Assembly: GCF_018596315.1 (NCBI RefSeq)
Contig: NZ_JAHEAG010000032.1
Location: 1-64,000 of the forward strand
Length of the DNA: 64,000 bases
Reading direction: 5' to 3'
From: Bradyrhizobium sp. SRL28
GTDB taxonomy: Bacteria > Pseudomonadota > Alphaproteobacteria > Rhizobiales > Xanthobacteraceae
Positions 52,401-60,693 of the stretch are shown here, one piece after another. Each line of letters begins with the position of its first letter. Positions within the stretch are counted from its first letter, which is position 1. Made by a program: the position numbers and the translations under genes. The notes under the pieces were generated by a model, which was given only the letters and a program-made list of their open reading frames with translations, was not told the origin of the DNA and made no database searches.

Positions 52401-53426
52401 ATGGCTGCACCCAAGAAAAGCGTCGTCGCGAAGGAAACAGGGCAGGAGAAGGCAAACGGGTCCCCACCGGAATTCACCAAGGCGCAGGAGCTGGCCGCGC
52501 TCCGCGACATGCTGCTGATCCGGCGCTTCGAGGAAAAGGCCGGCCAGCTCTACGGCATGGGTGCGATCGGCGGTTTCTGCCATCTCTATATCGGCCAGGA
52601 AGCTGTCGTGGTCGGCATGCAGATGGCCCTGAAGCAGGGCGATCAGGTCATAACCGGATACCGCGACCACGGCCATATGCTGGCCTGCGGGATGGAAGCC
52701 AACGGCGTTATGGCCGAACTCACCGGACGCCGGGGCGGCTATTCCAAGGGCAAGGGCGGCTCCATGCACATGTTCAGCATGGAAAAGAATTTCTACGGCG
52801 GCCACGGCATCGTCGGCGCCCAGGTTTCGCTTGGGACGGGTCTGGCCTTTGCCAACCGCTACCGCGGCAATGATTTCGTCAGCGTTGCCTATTTCGGCGA
52901 CGGCGCATCCAACCAGGGCCAGGTCTACGAGAGCTTCAACATGGCGGAGCTGTGGAAGCTCCCGGTGATCTATGTGATCGAGAACAACCGCTACGCCATG
53001 GGCACCTCGGTGACGCGCTCCTCGGCCCTGACCGATTTTTCCAAGCGCGGCGCCTCCTTCAACATTCCGGGCCAGCAGATCGACGGCATGGATGTCCGCG
53101 CCGTCAAGGCGGCTGGCGACGAGGCGGTCGCCTGGTGCCGCGCGGGCAAGGGCCCGTTCATCCTGGAAATGCAGACCTACCGCTACCGCGGCCACTCGAT
53201 GTCGGACCCGGCGAAGTACCGGACCCGCGAAGAGGTCGAGAAGATCCGCACTGATCAGGATCCGATCGAGCAGGTGCGCAATCGCCTCTTGGCCGCCAAG
53301 GTCACCGAGCAGGAATTGAAGGCTATCGACGCCGAGGTGCGCGAGATCGTCAACGCGTCGGCGGATTTCGCCCAGCGCGATCCCGAGCCCGATCCGTCGG
53401 AGCTTTGGACCGACATCTACCGCTAA
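52401..53426 (+). CDS. pdhA: Pyruvate dehydrogenase E1 alpha subunit
   Basis: PdhA with PdhB decarboxylates pyruvate on thiamine diphosphate. The 341-residue product has YIGQEAVVVGMQMAL, SKGKGGSMHMF and the TPP-binding motif GDGASNQGQVYESFNMAELW ending near IENN (about residues 167-196). The phosphorylation-loop-like YRGHSMSDP is also present. The first ~30 residues are Lys-rich and variable. It opens the pdhA-pdhB-DUF5076-pdhC-lpd group. Confidence 0.97.
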   Translation: MAAPKKSVVAKETGQEKANGSPPEFTKAQELAALRDMLLIRRFEEKAGQLYGMGAIGGFCHLYIGQEAVVVGMQMALKQGDQVITGYRDHGHMLACGMEANGVMAELTGRRGGYSKGKGGSMHMFSMEKNFYGGHGIVGAQVSLGTGLAFANRYRGNDFVSVAYFGDGASNQGQVYESFNMAELWKLPVIYVIENNRYAMGTSVTRSSALTDFSKRGASFNIPGQQIDGMDVRAVKAAGDEAVAWCRAGKGPFILEMQTYRYRGHSMSDPAKYRTREEVEKIRTDQDPIEQVRNRLLAAKVTEQELKAIDAEVREIVNASADFAQRDPEPDPSELWTDIYR

Positions 53427-53454
53427 ATTTCAAGACACGCGCAGAACAAAACTA

Positions 53455-53500
53455 GAGCATGATCCGGAGTGGAAACCGGTTTTCCGAAAAGATCATGCTC
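53455..53500. repeat. REP-like palindrome, family D
   Basis: GAGCATGATC at the left is mirrored by GATCATGCTC at the right, with GGAAACCGGTTTTCC paired in the middle. It sits between pdhA and pdhB within one operon, so read-through must occur. This palindrome type is common between genes of rhizobia. Confidence 0.8.
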
Positions 53501-53533
53501 AAACGATCTAAAGAGTGACTCCCGGGAGCCGAT

Positions 53534-54937
53534 ATGCCCATTCAAGTGCTGATGCCTGCGCTTTCGCCCACGATGGAGAAGGGCAACCTTGCCAAGTGGT
53601 TGAAGAAGGAAGGCGAGACGATCAAGTCGGGCGACGTCATCGCCGAGATCGAAACCGACAAGGCGACGATGGAAGTGGAGGCGACTGACGAGGGCACGCT
53701 CGGCAAGATCTTGATCCCCGAAGGCACCGCCGACGTCGCGGTCAACACGCCGATCGCGACCATTCTGGCCGACGGCGAGAGCGCCGCCGATCTGGGCAAG
53801 GTGGCTGCAGCGCTGGCGCCAGCACCCAATGTTCAAAAAGAAGTCGAAGAATCGCGCTCGCCGGTCGGCGAGGGCAAGCCGATGATCTCGGCCCCACCGT
53901 CTGCACCGGCCACAGCCGTCGCCGAGCCCGATCCGGAAGTCCCAGCCGGCACCGAGATGATCACTCAGACCATCCGCGAAGCGCTGCGCGACGCGATGGC
54001 CGAGGAGATGCGGCGCGACGGCGACGTCTTCGTCATGGGTGAAGAGGTTGCGGAGTATCAGGGCGCCTACAAGGTCACGCAGGGCCTGCTGCAGGAGTTC
54101 GGCGCACGGCGCGTGATCGATACCCCGATCACCGAGCACGGCTTTGCCGGCGTCGGCGTTGGTGCGGCGATGTCGGGACTGAAGCCGATCGTCGAATTCA
54201 TGACGTTCAACTTCGCCATGCAGGCGATCGACCAGATCATCAACTCGGCGGCCAAGACGCTGTACATGTCGGGTGGCCAGATGGGCTGCTCGATCGTATT
54301 CCGCGGCCCAAACGGCGCTGCCGCCCGTGTCGCCGCGCAGCACAGCCAGGATTATTCGGCCTGGTACTCGCAGATTCCCGGCCTCAAGGTGATCGCGCCG
54401 TTCTCGGCCGCCGATTACAAGGGACTGTTGAAGGCCGCGATCCGCGATCCCAACCCGGTCATCTTCCTCGAAAACGAGGTTTTGTACGGCCACACCGGCG
54501 AGGTGCCGAAGCTCGACGATTACGTGATCCCGATCGGCAAGGCGCGGATCGTGCGGTCAGGCAAGGACGTGACGCTGATCTCGTGGTCGAACGGCATGAC
54601 CTACGCGCTGAAGGCCGCCGACGAACTCGCCAAGGAAGGCATCGAGGCCGAGGTGATCGATCTGCGCACGCTGCGCCCGATGGATACCGAGACCATCATT
54701 GCTTCCGTGAAGAAGACCGGCCGCGCGGTGACGGTGGAGGAAGGGTGGCAGCAGAGCGGCGTCGGCGCCGAGATCGCCGCCCGCATCATGGAGCACGCCT
54801 TCGACTATCTCGACGCGCCGGTGGCGCGGGTGTCCGGCAAGGACGTGCCGATGCCCTATGCCGCCAATCTCGAAAAGCTCGCATTGCCCAACGTGGCCGA
54901 GGTGGTCGCGGCCGCCAAGGCCGTTGCCTATCGGTAG
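53534..54937 (+). CDS. pdhB: Pyruvate dehydrogenase E1 beta subunit with N-terminal lipoyl domain
   Basis: The 467-residue product fuses a biotinyl/lipoyl domain (residues 1-80, with the lipoylation motif ETDKATMEVEA) and an Ala/Pro-rich linker (about 90-140) to a normal E1 beta subunit (about 145-467). The E1 beta part includes EEVAEYQGAYKVTQGL, GFAGVGVGAAMSGLKPI and EVIDLRTLRPMD. A lipoyl domain on E1 beta is known from alphaproteobacteria and is unlike E. coli. GGGAG lies 5 nt before the ATG. Confidence 0.97.
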   Translation: MPIQVLMPALSPTMEKGNLAKWLKKEGETIKSGDVIAEIETDKATMEVEATDEGTLGKILIPEGTADVAVNTPIATILADGESAADLGKVAAALAPAPNVQKEVEESRSPVGEGKPMISAPPSAPATAVAEPDPEVPAGTEMITQTIREALRDAMAEEMRRDGDVFVMGEEVAEYQGAYKVTQGLLQEFGARRVIDTPITEHGFAGVGVGAAMSGLKPIVEFMTFNFAMQAIDQIINSAAKTLYMSGGQMGCSIVFRGPNGAAARVAAQHSQDYSAWYSQIPGLKVIAPFSAADYKGLLKAAIRDPNPVIFLENEVLYGHTGEVPKLDDYVIPIGKARIVRSGKDVTLISWSNGMTYALKAADELAKEGIEAEVIDLRTLRPMDTETIIASVKKTGRAVTVEEGWQQSGVGAEIAARIMEHAFDYLDAPVARVSGKDVPMPYAANLEKLALPNVAEVVAAAKAVAYR

Positions 54938-54943
54938 GTCGAT

Positions 54944-55249
54944 ATGGCCGGTCCCAACGAACAGCCATTGCCGCCCGACGTGATCGGCCGCGAGGATGCG
55001 ACCGAAGTCTTGCGCGCCTTCGTGGTTGACGGCGGGCTCTCGATCGCGTTCCAGCGCGCGTTCGAGGAGCCGGACATGTGGGGCCTGCTGCTGGTCGACA
55101 TCGCGCGCCACGCCGCCCGCGCCTATGCGCGCGAGGCCGAATACACCGAGGACGAGGCGCTCGCGCGCATCGTCGAGATGTTCGAAGCCGAGATCAACCG
55201 GCCGACCGACATGGGCTCCACCACGCCCCGGTCGCAACAGGGTCACTGA
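54944..55249 (+). CDS. DUF5076 domain protein in the pdh operon
   Basis: A 101-residue soluble protein of the DUF5076 type: LRAFVVDGGLSIAFQRAFEE, then MWGLLLVDIARHAARAY and an acidic helix. It lies 6 nt after pdhB and 2 nt before pdhC, so it is made with the dehydrogenase complex. Function is unknown; a chaperone or assembly role is a guess from position. Confidence 0.88.
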   Translation: MAGPNEQPLPPDVIGREDATEVLRAFVVDGGLSIAFQRAFEEPDMWGLLLVDIARHAARAYAREAEYTEDEALARIVEMFEAEINRPTDMGSTTPRSQQGH

Positions 55250-55251
55250 CA

Positions 55252-56610
55252 ATGCCGATCAACATTTTGATGCCCGCGCTGTCGCCCACGATGGAAAAGG
55301 GCAACCTTGCCAAGTGGCTCAAGAAGGAGGGCGACAAGGTCAAGTCCGGCGACGTGATCGCCGAGATCGAGACCGACAAGGCGACCATGGAAGTCGAGGC
55401 GGTCGACGAGGGCACGATCGCGAAGATTCTGGTGCCTGAAGGTACGCAGGACGTGCCGGTCAACGATGTCATCGCGGTCATGGCCGGCGACGGCGAGGAC
55501 GTGAAGGCGGCTGGAGCAGGCGCGGGGGCTTCGCCAGCACCAAAGGCCGCCGAAGCGCCCGCCGCAAAACCGTCACCGGCGCCGGCAACTGACGCCGCGC
55601 CCGCCCCAAAACCCGCAGCAACCGGGCCGACGCAGGCTGCTGCGCCGCAGGCGGCGGCTTCCGCTTCGCAGGGCAACGGTCACGCCCGCATCTTCTCGTC
55701 GCCGCTCGCCCGCCGTCTCGCCAAGGATGCCGGCATTGACCTGTCGCGCATCAACGGCTCCGGCCCGCACGGCCGCGTCGTTGCGCGCGACGTCGAGGGC
55801 GCGAAATCCGGCAAGGGCCTGAAGGCGCCGGCTGCCGCGCCTGCGGCGGGTCCGAGCCTCGCGCCCGGGATGTCCGACAAGCAGATCCTCGCTTTGTTCG
55901 AGGAGGGCTCCTACGAAGTCGTGCCGCATGACGGCATGCGCCGCACCATTGCGCAAAGGCTCACCGCATCGGTGCAGACCGTGCCGGTTTTCTATCTGAC
56001 GATGGACTGCGACATCGGCAAGCTTCTGGTCGCCCGCGAGGAGATCAACGCCGCCGCACCCAAGGACAAGGAAAAGAAGCCGCTCTACAAGCTTTCGGTG
56101 AACGACTTCGTCATCAAGGCGATGGCGGTCGCACTGCAGAAGATTCCGAATTGCAACGTGAGCTGGACCGAAGGCGGCATGCTCAAGCACAAGCATTCCG
56201 ACATCGGCGTGGCCGTCGCGATGCCTGGCGGCCTGATCACGCCGATCATCCGCAAGGCGGAAACCAAGACGCTCTCGACCATCTCGTCCGAGATGAAGGA
56301 CTACGCGGCGCGCGCGCGGGCGCGCAAGCTGAAGCCGGAAGAGTATCAGGGCGGCACCACCGCGGTGTCCAACCTCGGCATGTACGGCATCAATCATTTC
56401 ACCGCCGTGATCAATCCGCCGCAAGCCACGATCCTTGCCGTCGGCAGCAGCGAGGAGCGCCCCGTGGTACGCGGCGGCAAGATCGAGATCGCGCAGATGA
56501 TGAGCGTGACGCTGTCCTGCGATCACCGCGCCATCGACGGCGCGCTCGGCGCCGAGCTGATCGGCGCGTTCAAGCAACTGATCGAAAACCCCGTGATGAT
56601 GATGGTGTGA
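55252..56610 (+). CDS. pdhC: Pyruvate dehydrogenase E2, dihydrolipoamide acetyltransferase
   Basis: The 452-residue core enzyme has an N-terminal lipoyl domain (1-80, ETDKATMEVEA), an Ala/Pro-rich linker (85-140), a peripheral-subunit-binding domain (about 143-180, SPLARRLAKDAGIDLSRING), and a catalytic domain ending in the active-site DHRAIDGALGAEL. There is one lipoyl domain, as in other alphaproteobacteria. Its lipoyl domain is very similar to that of pdhB. The ATG at 55252 is used; a longer frame overlapping DUF5076 is rejected. Confidence 0.97.
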   Translation: MPINILMPALSPTMEKGNLAKWLKKEGDKVKSGDVIAEIETDKATMEVEAVDEGTIAKILVPEGTQDVPVNDVIAVMAGDGEDVKAAGAGAGASPAPKAAEAPAAKPSPAPATDAAPAPKPAATGPTQAAAPQAAASASQGNGHARIFSSPLARRLAKDAGIDLSRINGSGPHGRVVARDVEGAKSGKGLKAPAAAPAAGPSLAPGMSDKQILALFEEGSYEVVPHDGMRRTIAQRLTASVQTVPVFYLTMDCDIGKLLVAREEINAAAPKDKEKKPLYKLSVNDFVIKAMAVALQKIPNCNVSWTEGGMLKHKHSDIGVAVAMPGGLITPIIRKAETKTLSTISSEMKDYAARARARKLKPEEYQGGTTAVSNLGMYGINHFTAVINPPQATILAVGSSEERPVVRGGKIEIAQMMSVTLSCDHRAIDGALGAELIGAFKQLIENPVMMMV

Positions 56611-56627
56611 GGTGGGGTAACGCGGCC

Positions 56628-56738
56628 GTCATTGCGAGCGCAGCGAAGCAATCCATCTCACCGGCGACAAGGTGGATTGCTTCGTCGCATCAGCGCAAAA
56701 TTGCTTTTGCAATTTTGTCGCGAGCTCCTCGCAATGAC
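56628..56738. repeat. REP-like palindrome, family A copy 3 (extended)
   Basis: This copy has the same outer arms as the other family A elements but holds an extra inner segment with its own small inverted repeat (AAAATTGC with GCAATTTT), giving 111 bp. It lies between pdhC and lpd. Confidence 0.85.
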
Positions 56739-56781
56739 GAAAGAACCGTGATGGTCGCACGATGAAAGCGAGCGAGTAGCA

Positions 56782-58200
56782 ATGGCCGACACATCCTTCG
56801 ACGTCATCATCATCGGCTCCGGCCCCGGCGGTTACGTCACCGCGATCCGCGCCGCCCAGCTCGGTTTCAAGACTGCCATCGTCGAAAAATCCTATCTCGG
56901 CGGCATCTGCCTGAACTGGGGCTGCATCCCGACCAAGGCGCTGCTGCGCTCGGCGGAAATCTATCACTGCATGCAACACGCCAAGGATTACGGACTCTCC
57001 GCCGAAAAAGTCTCGTTCGATCCGAAGGCCGTCGTGGCGCGCTCGCGCGGCGTCTCGAAGCGGCTCAATGACGGCGTCGGCTTCCTGATGAAGAAGAACA
57101 AGGTCACGGTGATCTGGGGCGACGCCTCGATCGACGCGCCCGGCAAGGTCACCGTGAAGAAGTCCGCCGTCGAGGCGCCGAAGGGCGCGCTGGGCGAGGG
57201 CGCCTATCAGGCCAAGCACATCATCATCGCGACCGGCGCCCGGCCGCGCGTGCTGCCGGGGCTCGAGCCCGACAAGAAGCTGGTCTGGACCTATTTCGAG
57301 GCGATGGTGCCGGAGCGGATGCCGAAGTCGCTTCTGGTGGTGGGTTCCGGCGCAATCGGCATCGAGTTCGCTTCGTTCTTCCACACCATGGGCGCCGACG
57401 TCACCGTGGTCGAGGTGCTGCCGCAGATCCTCCCGGTCGAGGACGCCGAAATCGCCGGTCTCGCCCGCAAGCAGTTCGAAAAACAAGGCATCAAGATCCT
57501 CAGCAACACCAAGGTGACGAAGCTGGAGAAGAAGGCCGACAGCGTCGTCGCCACCATCGACGACGGCAAGAAGCCGCAAACGGTCGAGTTCGAGCGGGTG
57601 ATCTCGGCGGTCGGCGTGGTCGGCAACATCGAAGGCCTTGGGCTGGAGAAACTCGGCGTCAAGACCGACCGCGGTGTCGTTGTCATTGACGGTTACGGCA
57701 AGACCAACGTTCCCGGCATCTACGCCATCGGCGACGTCGCAGGTCCCCCGATGCTGGCGCACAAAGCCGAGCATGAGGGCGTGGTCTGCATCGAGGCGAT
57801 CAAGGGCCTGCACCCGCATGCCATGGACAAGAACCTCATTCCCGGCTGCACCTATTGCCATCCGCAGGTTGCTTCCGTCGGTCTGACGGAGGCCAGAGCG
57901 AAAGAGGGCGGACGCGAGATCCGCGTCGGGCGTTTCCCGTTCGTCGGCAACGGCAAGGCAATCGCGCTCGGCGAGGACCAGGGCCTGATCAAGGTGATCT
58001 TCGACAAGAAGACCGGGCAACTGCTCGGCGCGCACATGATCGGCGCCGAAGTCACCGAGCTAATCCAGGGCTACGTGGTCGCGATGAACCTGGAGACCAC
58101 GGAAGAAGAGCTGATGCACACGATATTCCCGCATCCGACCCTGTCGGAGATGATGAAGGAAGCGGTGCTGGATGCCTATGGACGCGTGCTGAATATGTGA
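56782..58200 (+). CDS. lpd: Dihydrolipoamide dehydrogenase (E3)
   Basis: E3 reoxidises dihydrolipoamide with NAD. The 472-residue flavoprotein has the FAD motif GSGPGGYVTAIRAAQ, redox-active Cys43 and Cys48 in GGICLNWGCIPTKA, an NAD-binding GSGAIGIEFASFF, and the C-terminal catalytic His in FPHPTLSEMM. It closes the pdh operon, separated from pdhC by a REP-like element. Confidence 0.97.
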   Translation: MADTSFDVIIIGSGPGGYVTAIRAAQLGFKTAIVEKSYLGGICLNWGCIPTKALLRSAEIYHCMQHAKDYGLSAEKVSFDPKAVVARSRGVSKRLNDGVGFLMKKNKVTVIWGDASIDAPGKVTVKKSAVEAPKGALGEGAYQAKHIIIATGARPRVLPGLEPDKKLVWTYFEAMVPERMPKSLLVVGSGAIGIEFASFFHTMGADVTVVEVLPQILPVEDAEIAGLARKQFEKQGIKILSNTKVTKLEKKADSVVATIDDGKKPQTVEFERVISAVGVVGNIEGLGLEKLGVKTDRGVVVIDGYGKTNVPGIYAIGDVAGPPMLAHKAEHEGVVCIEAIKGLHPHAMDKNLIPGCTYCHPQVASVGLTEARAKEGGREIRVGRFPFVGNGKAIALGEDQGLIKVIFDKKTGQLLGAHMIGAEVTELIQGYVVAMNLETTEEELMHTIFPHPTLSEMMKEAVLDAYGRVLNM

Positions 58201-58207
58201 CGCTGGC

Positions 58208-58283
58208 GTCATTGCGAGCGAAGCGAAGCAATCCAGCTATCCGCTTGCGGCGCTATGGATTGCTTCGCTTCGCTCGCAATGAC
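58208..58283. repeat. REP-like palindrome, family A copy 4
   Basis: Same arms as the other family A copies, directly after the lpd stop. A frame that starts inside this palindrome at 58255 should not be used as the start of the next gene. Confidence 0.88.
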
Positions 58284-58320
58284 GCGGATAGAGATCGCCC
58301 AACTAAGAAAGAAACGACGC

Positions 58321-59562
58321 GTGAAAGACAACGACAATCTGACCATCGAACGTCCGACGTTCGTGACCCATCTCGAATGCGCGATGGAAGGCGATCACTA
58401 CCCTGCCGATCAGATCCACAACCTCTCCAAGGCCGGTAAACCGCTGCTGGTGCGCTACGACCTGGCCGGCGTGAAGAAGGCGCTGACCAAGGACGCGCTC
58501 AGCGAACGTCCCGCCGACATGTGGCGCTACCGCGAGCTGCTACCGGTCCGAAAAGTCTCCGACATCGTCAGCCTCGGCGAAGTCACGACGCCGCTGATCC
58601 GGCTGCCGAAGCTTGGAAAGAAGCTCGGCGGGGCTGAGATCATCGTGAAGGACGAGGGCCGGCTGCCGACCGGCTCGTTCAAGGCCCGCGGTCTGGTGAT
58701 GGCGGTGTCGATGGGCAAGGCGCTCGGCATCAGGCATATGGCGATGCCGACCAACGGCAATGCGGGCGCGGCGCTGGCCGCCTACGCCACCTCCTGCGGC
58801 ATCAGGACCACGATCTTCTGCCCCGCCGATACGCCAGAGGTGAACGTCAGCGAGATCGAGCTGCAGGGCGCGACCGTCTATCGCGTCAACGGCCTGATCG
58901 ACGATTGCGGCAAGATCGTCGGCGAGGGCAAGGCCAAGGCCGGCTGGTTCGATACCTCGACGCTGAAGGAGCCGTACCGGATCGAAGGCAAGAAGACGAT
59001 GGGGCTGGAGCTCGCCGAACAACTCGGCTGGGAGGTGCCCGACGTGATCTTCTATCCGACCGGCGGCGGCACCGGCCTGATCGGCATGTGGAAGGCGTTC
59101 GCCGAACTGGAGGCGATCGGCTTCATCGGCTCGAAGCGGCCGCGGATGGTCGCGGTGCAGGCGTCCGGCTGCGCGCCGATGGTGCGTGCTTTTGAAGCAG
59201 GTACCGAGCACGCGCCGCGCTGGGAAGACGCCCACACCATCGCGTCCGGCATCCGCGTGCCGCAGGCGGTCGGAGATTTTTTGATCCTGCGCGCGGTCCG
59301 TGAGAGCAAGGGATTTGCGATTGCGGTGCCGGATGAGAAGATTTCTGCTGCGCTCAACGAAGTGGCGCGCGAGGAGGGGCTGTTGCTGTGCCCCGAGGGG
59401 GCTGCGACCTACGCCGCCTACCAGCAAAGCCTTGCCGACGGCCGCGTGACGAAAAACGATCGCGTCATGCTGTTCAATTGCGCGACAGGGCTTAAATATC
59501 CGCTGCCGCCGGTCACGCGAACGCTCGATCGACATCAGCCGATCGATTACGCAAAACTCTGA
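58321..59562 (+). CDS. Threonine-synthase-like PLP enzyme
   Basis: The 413-residue protein is a fold-type II PLP enzyme: the cofactor Lys121 in PTGSFKARG, AMPTNGNAGAALAAYA and the phosphate loop YPTGGGTGLIG. The family is threonine synthase, which makes threonine from O-phosphohomoserine, but many divergent members (such as diaminopropionate or cysteate-related lyases) are annotated this way. The GTG at 58321 is preferred; an ATG at 58255 lies within a REP-like element. Confidence 0.88.
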   Translation: MKDNDNLTIERPTFVTHLECAMEGDHYPADQIHNLSKAGKPLLVRYDLAGVKKALTKDALSERPADMWRYRELLPVRKVSDIVSLGEVTTPLIRLPKLGKKLGGAEIIVKDEGRLPTGSFKARGLVMAVSMGKALGIRHMAMPTNGNAGAALAAYATSCGIRTTIFCPADTPEVNVSEIELQGATVYRVNGLIDDCGKIVGEGKAKAGWFDTSTLKEPYRIEGKKTMGLELAEQLGWEVPDVIFYPTGGGTGLIGMWKAFAELEAIGFIGSKRPRMVAVQASGCAPMVRAFEAGTEHAPRWEDAHTIASGIRVPQAVGDFLILRAVRESKGFAIAVPDEKISAALNEVAREEGLLLCPEGAATYAAYQQSLADGRVTKNDRVMLFNCATGLKYPLPPVTRTLDRHQPIDYAKL

Positions 59563-59595
59563 CGGTCACGCAGCGGAATGTGATGGGAGCTTGAA

Positions 59596-60564
59596 ATGCG
59601 AAAGATAGTTCTGTCGATCCTCGCGATGTTCGTCTTCGGCAACACAGCGATCGCCCAGAACTTCCCCACGCGCCCCATCACCATCATTGTCCCGTTCTCC
59701 GCCGGCGGTCCGTCGGATGCGATGACGCGGATCCTCGCCGAGCGCATGAAGGTCACGCTCGGCGAAACGGTGCTGGTCGAGAACGTCACGGGGGCGGGCG
59801 GTTCGGTCGGCGTCAGCCGCGCGGTGCGTTCACCGCCTGACGGCTACACCATCAGCTTCGGCCATCTCGGTACCCACGTCGCCAATGGCGCGATCTACAA
59901 GCTCGGCTACGACCTCGTCACCGATCTCGAACCGGTCGCACTGCTGCCGAGCAACCCGATGATCATTGTCAGCAAGAACGCGGTCCCGGCAAAATCGCTG
60001 AAGGAATTCCTGGCATGGCTGAAGGCGCAGCCGTCGCCGCCGACGGCTGGCACCGCGGGCGCGGGCTCCGGAAGCCACATCGCCGGGCTCTATTTCGAGA
60101 ACGTCGCCGGCATCAAGCTGCAATACGTGCCGTATCGCGGCACGGGACCTGCGATGAACGATCTCGTCGCCGGCCAGATCGATCTGATCGTCGACCAGAC
60201 CTCGAACTCGATCGGGCAGGTGCGCGCCGGCAACATCCGCGCCTATGCCATCACCGATTCCAAGCGCGTGGAATCAGCTTCGGACATTCCGACCGTCGAC
60301 GAGGCGGGGTTGCCTGGATTCCACATGACGCTGTGGTCCGGCCTCTGGGTGCCGAAGGACACGCCAAAGGACGTCGTCGCAAAGCTGAATGCCGCGGCGG
60401 TTGACGCCTTGAACGATCCGGCCGTGCGCAAGCAGCTCGAAAATCTCGGCCTGCAGATGCCACCAAAGGACAAGCTCGCGCCCGAAGCGCTCGGCGCCTG
60501 GCAGAAGGCCGAAATTGCAAAATGGTGGCCGATGATCAAGGCCGCCAACGTCAAGGTGGATTGA
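59596..60564 (+). CDS. TctC-family tripartite tricarboxylate periplasmic binding protein
   Basis: The 322-residue Bug/TctC protein has a signal peptide (MRKIVLSILAMFVFGNTAIA), then FPTRPITIIVPFSAGGPSD, GSGSHIAGLYFENVAG and YVPYRGTGPAMNDLVAGQID. It binds an unknown small organic acid. No tctA/tctB membrane genes are next to it, which is common for Bug proteins. Its last ~45 codons are repeated as a separate fragment at 63121-63285. Confidence 0.92.
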   Translation: MRKIVLSILAMFVFGNTAIAQNFPTRPITIIVPFSAGGPSDAMTRILAERMKVTLGETVLVENVTGAGGSVGVSRAVRSPPDGYTISFGHLGTHVANGAIYKLGYDLVTDLEPVALLPSNPMIIVSKNAVPAKSLKEFLAWLKAQPSPPTAGTAGAGSGSHIAGLYFENVAGIKLQYVPYRGTGPAMNDLVAGQIDLIVDQTSNSIGQVRAGNIRAYAITDSKRVESASDIPTVDEAGLPGFHMTLWSGLWVPKDTPKDVVAKLNAAAVDALNDPAVRKQLENLGLQMPPKDKLAPEALGAWQKAEIAKWWPMIKAANVKVD

Positions 60565-60693
60565 TATCACCCCCGTAAACCGGCGCTTCTGGTCGGCGGA
60601 CGTGGCGCGACCCGAAGGCGGAAGGTACAACCGCCGTTTATTCGCCGTGACGCGGTAGATTACGCACTGCGCCAATCTGCCATCCAGGCCCGC

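Noticed and set aside
58255..58320. Upstream ATG extension of the threonine-synthase-like gene
   Set aside because: These codons lie in a REP-like palindrome; the GTG at 58321 is a better start.
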